A DNA stretch of 64,000 nucleotides from Persicaria tinctoria (taxonomy: Eukaryota; Streptophyta; Magnoliopsida; Caryophyllales; Polygonaceae): the NCBI GenBank assembly GCA_037127255.1, contig JBANSL010000012.1, positions 18,424,615 to 18,488,614 of the forward strand, in the 5' to 3' direction. How positions within the stretch are numbered: position 1 is the stretch's first letter; each line of letters opens with the position of its first letter. A model generated the notes under the pieces. That model was not told the DNA's origin and searched no databases. It was given only the letters and a program-made list of their open reading frames with translations. Below, in pieces: positions 21,837 to 33,077 of the stretch. The position numbers and the translations under genes are program-made.

Positions 21837-23421
21837 TGTTATGTCCCAGAGGGATTTGGGATGATTAGGGTTGAATTAAGAAAGGTGAAAGGAATGAGAA
21901 TGAGGGTTAGAGTTTAGACAAAGATGAGAAAACACATATGCCACTTGATCACAAGCTGATAACAGTACTCTCCAAAGCAAACAATTACCACCAGGATCAA
22001 AGACAAAGGTCATACACCAGACATCACAAACAAAGGTCATATACGAGGCATCACTTTGCACCTCCTTAAACTTGAGCATTAGGAGGTTCTTTCCCCTGTC
22101 AAAAGGTAATGAGAGGAAAGCATCCCTTTCAAAGTCAAACTGATTAGATAAGAACCTCATGTTGATTAAGCCACCTTCATCAATTCAACAACCCCAGTTA
22201 TCCATACCCCCAAGGTCAAAAATTACCAAGCACGAACGTCCATGCTCATTTCTAACAATCGGTCTCATTTCCCCACTTACAAAGATCCTATCCTCCACAA
22301 ATGCAATTTATATCAAAAGATTCATAACCCTTTCCTTAGGCATTTCTACAAACGATTGGTAGGCACTAGGATTTTGCAATTTACCAATTGAAAACTTCCC
22401 AACATTTTTTATTTTGTGTATGCAACCAACTGTGATCATCAAAAGATCCTAAAATTAAACCTCAATTTCCCTTTTTATTGGTTCATAACTCTAGTACAAA
22501 GAGTCAAAACTTACCTCCAACGACTCGAGTTGAACCTTAAGATTTGTTGAGTTTTCATCACGCGCTTGCCTTGAGGCTTCTACATTGATTTCCTGGCCTT
22601 CACAAACATTGATCCCCCATGAAATCGTTGGGTCACTACATCATATAGGCACGCGATTTGAATCGACGAGCGACTTGAAAACTTCTTTGATGAACTCGTT
22701 GGTATCCGGTTTCGAACGTTTCTTCAAGATATCATCCTTTGAAGAATTATACGACATTTCAAAATCTACTGGAACCATGTCGATTTCTTCTTTTTTTTCG
22801 TCTGAAATTGGGGGGCTTCAATTTGTTTTGTGTTTAAAAACAGAGCCCCGTCCTCTTCTTGACAGCTATGCCCTTCATCAAGATTTGCGACATCCGGGAT
22901 CGGCGAGACTCCACTCTTGATTCCCGACATTGTACTACCTTGCAATGTCGAATTGTTTCGTGATCTGCTTTCTTGCATCTACTTAACAAATTTGTTCCAC
23001 TGTTCATCGTTCTGCTTCATCACTCGCTGATGATCTTCTTGCTGCTTGCCTAAATCCAACACAATTTGTTGCATTTGGCAGAGTAGCAGCTCGAATCGGT
23101 CGAGTTGTTGTTGTCGCACGTCCAAGTGGTGATGGATTTGTTTTAACAAATCTTCAATTGTGTCCAGCTGAGTTTCTTCAAACATCGTCAATTCCAATTC
23201 CTTGCTTGCCTCCATGTCTAAAATCGAAGATGGCTTCTAAAGATCCCGTAGAGTAAGGAATCGAAAGTTCAAAAATCTAGAATTTGGCCCATGAATCGGT
23301 AGACTCTGATACCAAATTGTTATGTCCCAAAGGGATTTGGGATGATTAGGGTTGAATTAGAAAAGGTGGAAAGGTGAAAGGAAGGAGATGCGGGTTAGAA
23401 TTTAGACAAGGATGAGAAACA
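21837..23421 (-). mobile_element. Internally deleted LTR retrotransposon with Met-tRNA primer site
   Basis: Two direct repeats of about 100 bp (21837-21934 and 23318-23421) both start TGTTATGTCCC on plus and end GATGAGAAACA or GATGAGAAAACA, giving TG..CA LTR ends. Next to the right LTR, read on minus, is TTGGTATCAGAGTC, a standard primer binding site for initiator Met-tRNA. Internally, 22979-23215 (minus) encodes a Gln/Glu-rich coiled-coil peptide (MEASKELELTMFEETQLDTI) resembling a gag N-terminus, with a stop after it. No protease, RT or integrase remains. 5-bp flanks GACGG and GACGA could be a diverged target duplication if one base is added to the LTR. Gypsy origin is a guess. Confidence 0.72.
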
Positions 23422-23750
23422 GACGAGAGAGAGAGAGAGAGAGTAAAGTATGTGGTGTCACACGAGTTTTATTTTTTAGTATGAGGCGTTTAGCTTGTAG
23501 ATGCGCTATTTATTTCTGTTTTGTTTTTCGTTGTAATGTATCATAACAGTTTGTCCATCTGTCGATCTGTCGGCCTCTCAAAGATCAAGTTGTTATTAAT
23601 CTCTCGAATTGTTTCCTGTATTAAAAAAAATCTAATATACATAGTTGTACATTGATAACGAATACGTATCCTACAACCCCACCCATTTTCCCCTACATCT
23701 TTGTTGCAACAATATTGCATTATATCAAAAATAGTAAAATATATTTACGG
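23422..23750. other. Spacer, nothing recognised
   Basis: A GAGAGAGAG run (23427-23443) follows the LTR, then AT-rich sequence. No feature can be supported. Confidence 0.4.
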
Positions 23751-24527
23751 TAGACCTAGGCAAACGCGGGTGGCCCGCGTTGCTTGGACATAGGTTGAAG
23801 CCCATGAGGGTTGCTTGGCACAGGCGTTGACAGAGCAATGAGCCCATTGCGGCCCGCTAGGCCCGCAACGGATATCCACCTTTTTTATTAAAATTAATAT
23901 ATAATTATATATATGAAGAGATGTAATAAATAATATTAATATTAATTATTCAATTTAAAAAAAAAACAGTAACTTATACCTATAAGAAAACTTAGAAAAG
24001 TCAGGCTAAACCTAAATCCACATTCCACATTATCTCCTCTTCGCCTCTTCAAAATTAAGAATCTTCCATCTTCAGAATTAAAAATCTTCCATCTTAAAAA
24101 AAAACCAGTAACTTATGTACATGAAACACATACTTGCAGCATAATCACAACTAGTGAAATTATAGTTGATCAATATCTTTTTTTTACTCTTTACTTCCGC
24201 AAAATTTACTCTTCAATTTTTTTATGGAGTCCTTTTCTTAATAACTTTGGGTTCTTTACTAAAAGAACAATTACACGTATACTCATTTAATAATTGATGG
24301 AATATGAGCAAGATCCTTGTATCTACCAAAATATCAGAGGTCATATTAACAACATTATAAAAAAATAGTTTTTTTGTCGGTAGCCGCGAGCTACATTCAC
24401 TCGCATTTGCGAACGAGCTTGGACACGACTTCCAACTCGTTAAGTAGATTTAGCCCGATCCGCGCCCGCAACTGCGGGTCAAATTTTCGAATAAAGTCCG
24501 ACCCGCGTCCGCGTTTTCCAGGGTCTA
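23751..24527. mobile_element. hAT-like non-autonomous element, family C
   Basis: The left end TAGACCTAGGCAAACGCGG and the complement of the right end, TAGACCCTGGAAAACGCGG, match at about 15 of 19 positions. CGCGGGTGGCCCGCG-type words lie inside the left end and CCCGCGTCCGCG words inside the right end, the same design as families A and B. Flanking 8-mers ATTTACGG and ATTTAACC agree only partly, so the duplication is weak. No transposase is visible. Confidence 0.55.
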
Positions 24528-26094
24528 ATTTAACCTCATTTTACAAAGAAGGCTTTTGTCTTCTCTCTAGAATTTTGGATGGGTCAAATTTTGGATGGGT
24601 CTTCTCATTCGCCACCGTCGTTACCGTCTCTACTCCTCCTCCTCCTTGGTCGGTCTTGGCGTCTTGACCTTCGTGCCCGATCCCTCTGCTAAGGCTTTCG
24701 TTCTGCAAATTGTCTCCTTTCGACCCCGAAATCTATCTGAGAACCCTTCAGATATCCCCAACAACACGTTCATCTTAGCTTCACTCTTTTCTTCCTCCGT
24801 GCCAACGGTATCTCTCAAGCCAACAATCATAAAAAAGAACTCTCATCGCCCATCCGTTCGACTTGGATTGGGGGTTATTGCACTCCTCTCCGGCGTCTCC
24901 GCCATCGTTCTCCTTAGAATCGTGGTTTTCTATGGGTCAAGGTGTCGGTTGGCCCTCAGCCGCCTCTGCTCCTGTCTTTCCTCGTCATCGCTAGTGCGCA
25001 ACCTGCGGGCTTCGCCACCGCTCGCCGCCGGAGTGGGCCTCTGGTGACGTGTCCTCCTCCTTACCTCCTTGGTGTGCAAGCATCGTTTAATGGGGCTTGC
25101 ACGCCACAATTTTTTGGTGCAGCCTGCAAAGGGATTCTCCTCCTTAGCGTGCAAGATTTTCTCCTTGCACGCCAAGACTAATCACAAAAAAAAAAATGAA
25201 ACGCTACAGGTTTATATATATACACACACATCATTTTTTTATATATAAATCCCGAAAGGGCTTAATTCCGAAAGGATTTGAACATACCTATCTCATGATC
25301 TCGGAAGGGCTTGAACAAATTCCTGTAAGGATTTAAACAGAATCCCGAATGGTTAACCAAATTCCCGTTAGGGTCTAAAAAAAGCTCCTTCTTGTCCTAA
25401 AACCCGCTAGGACTTGAGTAAGTAAGATTAGATTAGTAATAATTTATGGGTGCATTTTGATTGGGCTAGGTTCATCTTCGCTTGATGTGACTTGGGCCAT
25501 CTATTGCTTTGTTGGGGTTTTGACATTCGGAATCAGAATTGGCTTGGATCACGGTAGTGTGTACAGAGCGACTCCTTATATGGAAAGATTCCTTAGAGGT
25601 TCATCTTCACTGTCCACAGGGATGCATAAAGTATTGCTGGCCAACAGTTCTATTTCAAGATGGTGCTTGGCTTCATCCGTACTCCGTAGTCTATATCCCC
25701 AACTTGCAAGTTTTTGGTTTGTTGTTTCATCTTTCGTTATTTGTATTGCCTGGTATTTTGCACGTTTTTTTGTATTTATATTGTATGTTTAACGGTCTGT
25801 CGTTTGCTGACTTATCGCCCTCTCGAGCTTCAGGCTTGTCTAAGCTCGAATTTTTACTTAAAAAATATTGCATTATATCATAGCATGCATTCATGGGGTT
25901 CATTACTGTAACGACGGGACCTAATAGGCCTAGTCGCTATGTGGCCCCTGAATTCCAATAGGAAATCGTGTTCATAGGTGTCAAGAGTTACATACAGATC
26001 TTGCAACGAAAAGTAAGAAAACTATACATAAATTGTAAATTCAAGTCTGAGAGTCCATGAGTCAAAGTTTCCAAGGGGTCCGACCCCGACGAGG
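24528..26094. other. GC-rich island and unclassified sequence
   Basis: 24590-25180 is clearly richer in C and T than its surroundings and open on plus for about 150 residues (24595-25047), but the product is Ser/Leu-rich and matches nothing I know. The words CCTCCTCCTCC and CTCCGGCGTCTCCGCC resemble the GC-rich DNA at 54.6-55.2 kb and 63.4-64 kb, which may be 5' regions of LINE-like elements. 25200-25400 carries several CCCGAAAGGGCTT-type words. No gene is supported. Confidence 0.35.
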
Positions 26095-26270
26095 ATCGTC
26101 TAGTCCACAATTGTAGTCCATATCGTAGTCCAAATTATCTCATTGGCTAAATTGAACTTTCTAATTATTTTCTTAAATAAATGTTTGTACCTTATAATTT
26201 TTTTTAATGCTTATCGGCCAATGAAATTAAAGGGACCATAAAAATGGACTACGGTGTTGGACTAGACGAT
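26095..26270. mobile_element. Small MITE with ATCGTCTAGTCCA ends
   Basis: The left end ATCGTCTAGTCCACAATTGT and the right end are inverted for ATCGTCTAGTCCA, with a second paired block GTAGTCCAT just inside. Length is 176 bp, AT-rich and non-coding. I could not define a target duplication, so the superfamily is open. Confidence 0.6.
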
Positions 26271-26482
26271 TTTCACCGATCTAACCCTAGAAATGGATAA
26301 GTTAAAGAGTTTAAAAGTAAGTCAAATACAACATCAAAGGGGTCTTCGACCAGAACAAGTCGGAAACCCAAGTAGTAATAAAGTAAGTTCAAAATGTCAA
26401 AAGACTACCAAACCCAATCCCTTCAACTCATGTGCACGAGTCGACCCCAAAGCATGATCATCATATCCATCTTGATGCATAG

Positions 26483-27162
26483 TGTAAAGATTATAATTTG
26501 AGGAAAAAAGATACTTTTCTTATTCACAACCCTATGAATATATAGATATTACATAGGAGGAGAAGAGTAACTTAAAACCCTAATCATAATTATATATATA
26601 CAAATCTATAAAATTAATTCTATCATATCGCTAATAGCCCCCGACAAGCTCATGGTGGATGAACCAAGAGCTTGGAACATAGCTATTGAAAACAAGTAGT
26701 CCCCCCAACGGTGAAAATATCAACGATTTGATTTGAAGAGCGAACATGAAGAACAATGAGATCACCTTCCTAAACCTGTTCACGGACAAAATGATAATCT
26801 AACTTGATGTGTTTAGACCGTTGACGAAGAACTGAATTCACAGCCAAGAAGATGACACTGAGATTGTCACATAAAATATTTGGAGGATGATGAACATGGA
26901 CGAGTTGTCGGACATGATTGGCGGAGGTGGGGGATAGGGGCGAAGGCTGTAGGGGTTTGAGATCGTGATGATCGCAGGATTATGCTGATACCATGTAAAG
27001 ATTATAATTTGAGGGAAAAAAATACTTTTCTTATTCACAACCCTAGGAATATATAGATATTACATAGGAGGAGGAGAGTAACTTAAAACCTTAATTAGAT
27101 AGATTACAATCATAATTAGATATATACAAATCTATAAAATTAATTTTATCATATCGCTAATA
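26483..27162 (-). mobile_element. Copia retrotransposon reduced to LTRs, primer site and RNase H end
   Basis: Direct repeats at 26483-26636 and 26994-27162 both run TGTAAAGATTATAATTTGAG to ATCATATCGCTAATA; the left copy has an internal deletion of about 20 bp. Read on minus, the right LTR ends in ACA and is followed immediately by TGGTATCAGC, the Met-tRNA primer site. The left LTR is preceded by a G-rich polypurine tract (GTCGGGGGC). Between them only the end of a Copia RNase H remains (NILCDNLSVIFLAVNSVL, then SKHIKLDYHFVREQV) with a stop. Flanks CATAG and CGTAG may be a diverged 5-bp duplication. The whole element is just 680 bp. Confidence 0.85.
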
Positions 27163-28374
27163 CGTAGAGAGTAATGTACCTACAACTAAACCCCAAAATC
27201 CACAAGGGATCACTACACTACCAAGCGTATATACTCTAGATAAAAAAAAATGTCCTATCAGACTAGCATCTAGGACATACTAAAGGTGCCTACCTAAAAT
27301 CCGTGTCGTTTTTAACACAAATCCAACACAATTTCAAGCCACTATCAAGCAGTATTATTACAAAAAAAAAATCAAATAATCAAGCATAATATAAGTCAAG
27401 CACAAACACGACTCGCTGTTTATGGATGAAAATCACCATGGGTGACCAACTCGTCTAACCCACCCGATCCAATTACAAGGGTGAAAACCCGGGAAAAAAA
27501 AGATAGGATTGATGTGATGGATCAGGTGAAATGGGTGATGGGTGATATGTTTTCCACCCGTTGCCCAACTCATTACCTGACCCGCTTAACCACTCGTTAG
27601 TCCAACTGATTATTAAAAAAAATTATAGTATATAAATAATATAATTTAACATAACTAACATATTTATCATTTTCTGCCTCTAGTTTCTTCATTCTTCAAT
27701 TTTTCTTCTTTAAAAAGATCTCAAAGAATACAAGCTTACATTATCTAACTCCACATCTTTTTAAAATTTCTTCCATTTGTTTTGCATATAGTATTAGGTT
27801 GTAAGAAATTTGACTCTTTCCAACTACTTTGTTAGCATTTGGTGTATTAATGCATGAGTAACCAAATCTTATTTTTTTAATTTGTCAAGAGATTTGTAAC
27901 AATAATCATCTTCATGCAAAAAAATTAAAGAAAGGGCACCTCCATCTATTTTCTAAGAACATATAGTTTCTATATATTGTTACTATGAATTTAACAATTG
28001 AGTTAAATTCATCTCATCTAGTTTGATATTAAACTTCTAATATTAATTTTATAAGTTGCTGATTGTGATATAATGTCTGAATAAACCTTTTATTCATTTA
28101 GTAAGATTCAACTGATGGAGGGCAACAAGAACTCTACCGTAGATTATGATGGAGATGATCAATATGAGAAAGATGAGGAGGAGGCCGGGCGAGGGCGATC
28201 AACAACAAGCTAGGCGAGGACGACCAGAAGGTGCAAGCATACGAGGAGATGAAAGATGACCAAGAAGGAGAAGAGGCAAGGCAGAAGAATGCGATGAGGA
28301 TGATGACGAGGAGCGTCTACAATATAGTGGTCATAAACGATAAGGTAGATTTAGTATTTTTAACTACATGGTAT
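27163..28374. other. AT-rich intergenic DNA
   Basis: 27430-27600 carries repeated GGGTGA / CACCCG / ACCCGC words resembling the hAT MITE families above, but no paired ends could be fixed. 28110-28360 is purine-rich (GATGAGGAGGAGG) with no lasting open frame. Nothing further is recognised. Confidence 0.35.
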
Positions 28375-28790
28375 GCATATTAATGTAAGCCCTAGCCTAG
28401 CACTCCACTGCATGTTCCGCCGCATCTTCTGTTAGGGGCACTAATAGAAGTTTTCGAAGCCATGCCACCTTCCCCGACGAACCCCTAATATGATTTGGAT
28501 GGGGTCTTTGCTTGAGCAATGTTTCAGCGATAGTTGGCTAATCGTAGCATGCAGTTTCAGTAACTACGAGACCATCAACACGTAACCCCAATATAACTGA
28601 AACATTATAGAGAGTGATTGTGGCCTCCATCTTTCTATCAGCGTCGTGAGTAAGTCGTTGTCTAGCTCAAACCTAAATCCAAGCTTTTAGATGCATTCGA
28701 ATCTTGCCGCCTTTATGTACTGCATCACTCTAGGGCCAGGAGCTAGATCTCGCCCAAACTTACGCAAGTGCAGTCTATGTTGGATCACAC
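28375..28790 (-). pseudogene. Plant mobile domain (MAIN-like/PMD) pseudogene
   Basis: On the minus strand the frame gives KLGFRFELDNDLLTTLIERW, then a frame change to MEATITLYNVSVILGLRVDG followed by LVVTETACYD, and further on GSSGKVAWLRKLL and ARAYIN. This order (ERWRPE, EATITLQDV..LGLRVDG, ARAYIL) is the plant mobile domain found in MAIN/MAIL genes and in several MULE-type and Gypsy-type transposons. Two in-frame stops, a frameshift with the loss of about ten residues and the absence of the C-terminus mark a pseudogene. An upstream exon may exist near 28900-29000. Given the neighbouring palindromes and shared repeat, a transposon-borne copy is more likely than a degenerated host gene. Confidence 0.75.
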
Positions 28791-29815
28791 CATTCGTCTA
28801 CAAATATAAAACTGACAAGCATAAGCATCTGATATGTTTGAAACGTTTCATGTAATTGTATATGTCATGAAAACATTATGTACTTACATATTCCTCTCGA
28901 TTCCACATATCAGTTGACCTATGAAGATGCTGTCTATGGAGCACCTCATTCACCAGCAGATCGAGATTCACTTGCATTGCTATTTTTGCCTCCCTAAGAC
29001 AAAGAACTTAATTTGTTCAGAATCCCAAATAAATTACATACTAAATCTATTTTTTTATCAAGCCTTTCAAAATTATTTAACCTACAATCGCTTAACAATC
29101 AAAATCTATTATCTGCATCATCTTCTCTTCTATATATTTTTAACCTAATTAAATTCTACTCTTTTATAATAATAAAAAATCTTATACAGAATCTATCATT
29201 ATCCTATTATACAGAATCTATCAAAATCTATCATGCCACTTAAAATATACTCCCTTATTATTTCATGCCACTTAAAACATATTCTCCTCCCATATTCATA
29301 CAATTTAATCGTTTCAACTACAATCATCCCACAATTTCGGATCTACAACTATCATAAGATTTCGGATCTATAATAATCACTAATTAATCAACATCTTCAA
29401 ACATTCAACTATCAAACCATTATTTAACCCCTAACATCTCATATCCTAATCCATAATCCTTCAAACCATTTTTTTTATAAAGAAATCACACTAAACTCGA
29501 ATTATTGTCACAAACACGCAATTATCACACCATTAAACCAAGAACAACCCTTAACATCTCCTACCACATAATCATTCAAAACAAAAACAGAAAAAAAAAA
29601 ACTAACCTCGAATCTGTATTACTCAAGCAAATAAAGGCGCGGATAACCTTTGAAGATGGAGGGGGATTACAAGAGAAGATGGTCGTTTAAGGTTGAGGGA
29701 GAATATAAACACCGAACGAAGGAAACGGAGGATGAAGAACAACACCCGAATGAATGAGACGGAGGAAGAAGATGAAGTGGAGACCGAGGGCGGTTTTTTT
29801 TAGGGTTTTAATGAA
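28791..29815. other. Upstream part of the PMD pseudogene region
   Basis: AT-rich to about 29600; then 29660-29800 is richer in CT on minus (TCTTCTTCCTCCGTCTC), like a plant 5' leader. It may be the promoter side of the mobile-domain pseudogene. No separate gene is supported. Confidence 0.35.
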
Positions 29816-30170
29816 AACCACGGATCCACACCGCGTTTTATGGGTAAAGTTTCAACCACCGAATTAATTTCCGTTTGACTTTTTATTTTTCTGGAACCGA
29901 ACAGAGAAATGCGGTCTGGGACGGTGTTTCTCTATGGTGTCCCATCCTCGTCAGCAATAGCTGACGAGTGGGTCCCCAGTCAACACTAGAAACGCGGTCT
30001 GGGTCCGCGTTTGTAGTGCCAGGTAGGCAGCTGCTTTTATTTTCCATTTTATTTTAAAGAAGAAACGCGGTCCCAGACTGCGTTTCTTTCGTAAATTTCA
30101 AACCATTACCCAGGCGTCGATTCTCTCTCTTGCTCTATGAATAAAACACGGTCTGGGTCCGCGTTTTTTT
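29816..30170. repeat. Array of CGCGGTCTGGG palindromes
   Basis: Four related inverted repeats occur in about 300 bp: 29906-29930, 29990-30012 (AAACGCGG..CCGCGTTT, 8-bp stem), 30060-30088 (same motif inverted, AAGAAACGC arms) and 30143-30167. A separate perfect 9-bp hairpin CTCGTCAGC-AATA-GCTGACGAG lies at 29947-29968. A further degenerate copy at 46339-46363 (GCGGTCTAAAACCGTGTTTT) sits in a related repeat. Confidence 0.7.
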
Positions 30171-30265
30171 GCTCAACCTGCAAAAAATGAATATTTCTGT
30201 AATTATTTTGAAAGCTTGAATATTTTCGTAATTATTTAGTTATTTATGAATATTTCGAAAAAAAT
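30171..30265. repeat. Dispersed repeat, also present inverted at 46240-46365
   Basis: Words TGAATATTTCTGTAATTATT and GAATATTTCGAAAAAAATTC follow the last palindrome. The reverse complement of 46240-46365 shows the same sequence order (palindrome, TGAATATTTTTGTAAATA, then GAATATTTTGAAAAAAATCC). This looks like a transposon end, possibly of the element that carries the mobile-domain pseudogene. Confidence 0.5.
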
Positions 30266-30321
30266 TCGATCTCTTTGCTATGTGACTGCTAATATTTTAC
30301 TCTAGGCACAATTACAGTTAT

Positions 30322-30672
30322 GATCTCCTATAACACCAAGTGTTACACTTAATTATTTTGGGTATAAATTCACATTAAAAAAAATTATAAAAATTATATT
30401 TATATTCTATACGTACACTTCTATTAACATGTTTATAAACTTTTATTATGAAAAAATATTATTAAAAATTATAGATAATTAAAAGAATGATTATTTTAGA
30501 AAATATTTTTTATATTTTTTAAAACATGTATTTTAATAATAAAATTTTATAGACCTATTAATATAAGGGTCTAGAGTATAAATATAATTTTTAAAATTTT
30601 TTTAATGTGAATTTATATTCGAAATAATTACGTGTAACATCGAGTGTAACACATAAAGTGTTATAGGGGATC
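30322..30672. mobile_element. Foldback MITE with long inverted ends
   Basis: The left arm begins GATCTCCTATAACAC and the right arm is the complement of GATCCCCTATAACAC. The pairing continues for roughly 90 bp (TTACACTTAATTATTTTGGG, then TATAAATTCACATTAAAAAA). Length is 351 bp, nearly all AT. No clear target duplication was found. Confidence 0.7.
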
Positions 30673-31335
30673 TAAATTGGCAAAATTACATAGGGTGTGT
30701 ATGGCTTCAAATCCCCTGTCCTTCAATATGTCCCGCCCTCCTATCCCCCAACCTCCTCTACTCACAAACCCAATTTAAAAGAAAAAACAAAAATAAATTA
30801 TATTAAAAAAAGATTAAAAGAATTAAAAAAATAAAGAATTTATGTGAGAGGGGACGGGATTGGGGACAGAGGATTAACACCCGTGTGTGTAAAAAATTAG
30901 TTAAAAATTAAGTACAAATATGAAATATGTGTTTTTTTTTTAAGTAGGTTAAATGGGTGTATGACAGTCTAAAAACAAGTAAAAACTATTAAAAAAAGTG
31001 TTAAAAAAGAAGCTAGAAAATGGTGCTATTTAGGTGTTTATTTTGCAAAAAGACGTTTTCACCCCTCCCCTTTTATCCTATTTGGTTTAAAAGTACCACA
31101 ATACCCCTAATAACAACCTAATAAACTCCATTTTTTTACAAACAAACTGTTTTTCGCCCCATACGGAGATTATCTTGTTGTTTAAATTTCTAACTACTTT
31201 TACTTACACTTTTATAAATTTTACCCTGTTTATAATTTTAGTCAATTTATTAACACCGTCTCATACGAACCCATAGTCTACGTGAAGACTATGGGGTAAT
31301 TTTGGTGGTGTATCTATAAATTTGTTGAAATTGAA

Positions 31336-31371
<36 letters not shown>

Positions 31372-31457
31372 TCTGTTTTAAAACTAACTAAAATTGGTAT
31401 GAGTATATTTTCTTCAAAAATAAAAATAAATTTAATAAGATCATGAGTTATATTATA
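30673..31457. repeat. AT-rich DNA with an (AAT)n microsatellite
   Basis: No gene. An (AAT)n tract spans about 31334-31370. The rest is low-complexity AT-rich sequence. Confidence 0.5.
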
Positions 31458-31718
31458 CTCCCTCCGTCCTAAAATACATGACCTTTTAGCATTTTGCATA
31501 AGTTTTAATAAAACACCTTACTTTTAAAAAAACATCATCATTGCACTAACTTTTTCATAAATTTTATTACTTTTTAACCAATCAAATTATTTTAAAAAGT
31601 CAACAACACACAAACCAATACAAATCATTATAACTTTTTACCTATAAAACCTAAAAGCCCATCTATTGTTGGACAAAAATTTACCTTTAAAAACCCATGT
31701 ATTGTTGGACGGAGGGAG
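31458..31718. mobile_element. Stowaway (Tc1/mariner) MITE 1
   Basis: This 261-bp element begins CTCCCTCCGTCC and ends GGACGGAGGGAG, flanked by TA on both sides (31456-31457 and 31719-31720). These are the textbook ends and target duplication of Stowaway elements. Confidence 0.92.
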
Positions 31719-31747
31719 TACTAAACATATCCAAATTTGATAACTTT

Positions 31748-31845
31748 TGAATTGGTAAATAAAGAGCGGTCATTCCGGAATTCGAACCAGGGATCTATGG
31801 GTACTACCTAGTACCCACAAGTCCTTTTCGGTGATTCATTCCATA
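31748..31845 (-). mobile_element. tRNA-related SINE fragment, copy 2
   Basis: On minus: GAATCACCGAAAAGGACTTG, then ATCCCTGGTTCGAATTCC, then TGACCGCTCTTTATTTACC and AATTCAA. The B-box core GGTTCGAAT is kept, and the block order is the same as at 11519-11584 and 61684-61783. Confidence 0.65.
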
Positions 31846-32898
31846 ATGGAAATTTGATATCTCGCTCCTATGAAAAAAGCACATGAAGCGAGGCATGCCC
31901 CCGGCCCAAATTGGAGGAAATGAAATGGCCCAACTTAGACCACAACTCAATGCATTGGTCCATTACTATCTATTTTGGGTGGAACAAACGAAAAACTTGA
32001 AACACTTGTAAAACCAGTGAAAAGAATATATTGGGAGTTTAGACGATTTAAAAGGTAAGGGGTGGAGGATTAACTTCGTAGTGTTGCTCCTATTTTGATG
32101 TTGGTTTTAAATACCTTTTAATGTTTTAGATATTCCATCTTTTAATATATTAGACGACGATTTAAAAGGAATTAAGCTTTTCTCATGTGAGTTATAACTC
32201 ATATGTAATTTGTTTTTTTTATTCAATAAAATGTATTTGAGCCCATAGCACATAGAAGAAAAACCTAAAATAAATTTATGGACTTATTTATGGAAATTTT
32301 TTAAATAGAATAATCATAAAGATAGATTAGCTTAGTTGGTAATAAAAGGTATTTTTTTTATTTTAGGGATAAAATAGACTATAATCATAGCCTAGAATTC
32401 AAGCAATTGTGCGTAATTTGAAAAATTGAGTTGTATTATGCAAAGTTGAACAAACAATAGTAGTTTCGATCTATTTAAAATATAAAGGTGGATTGGTACC
32501 AATTATGACTCATTATGAATTATTTTTGCAATTTTGATGAATAAAATTTTGTTTTGATTCTCACCCCTAATTCAAGTTCAAAACTTTGTATAATTTTAAG
32601 TCAAATTTTTATAGTTAGTATTATTTTTGTTGATTTTAAAGTTTGTATTATTTTTTGTTTATAAGCTAATATTTTGCATCATTCCAATATTTTTTTATTC
32701 ATATTATTTTTGGTTCAAATTTAACGGTTAGTATTATTTAATTTTGCCTAGTTTTTTTGTTTTTTCATAGGGTGTGCTTCGGCTTATTTGTATTGCACCA
32801 ATCAATTTTTTTATTACAATATATATTTTGACAGTGTACCGTCATCGAAATTCAGGTATATTTAAACTCGAATTCTTACATAATAGAAAAACGGGTCA
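31846..32898. other. AT-rich intergenic DNA, nothing recognised
   Basis: There is a short open frame near 32774-32890 but no recognisable domain. Mostly T-rich, low-complexity sequence. Confidence 0.35.
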
Positions 32899-33077
32899 GG
32901 ATCCCGTGGAGTTGAACTCCGTGGAGTTGGAAGGATTACCCAATAGGAATGCATCGACCCTAAAAAATAAATTAAAAAATGGCTAAATGCATTTAAATCT
33001 AAACCATTTATTTAGAATTAAGTGGTTAGGATTTAACCAACTTCATATGGAGTTATTTTAGCAACTCCATGGGATCC
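32899..33077. mobile_element. Candidate MITE with GGATCC..GGAGTTG ends
   Basis: The left end GGATCCCGTGGAGTTG and the right end CAACTCCATGGGATCC are inverted repeats with one mismatch over 16 bp. The element is 179 bp, AT-rich inside. No target duplication is evident, so its family is uncertain. Confidence 0.55.

Noticed and set aside
24595..25047. 150-residue Ser/Leu-rich frame
   Set aside because: Open because of base composition; no domain or splice partner.
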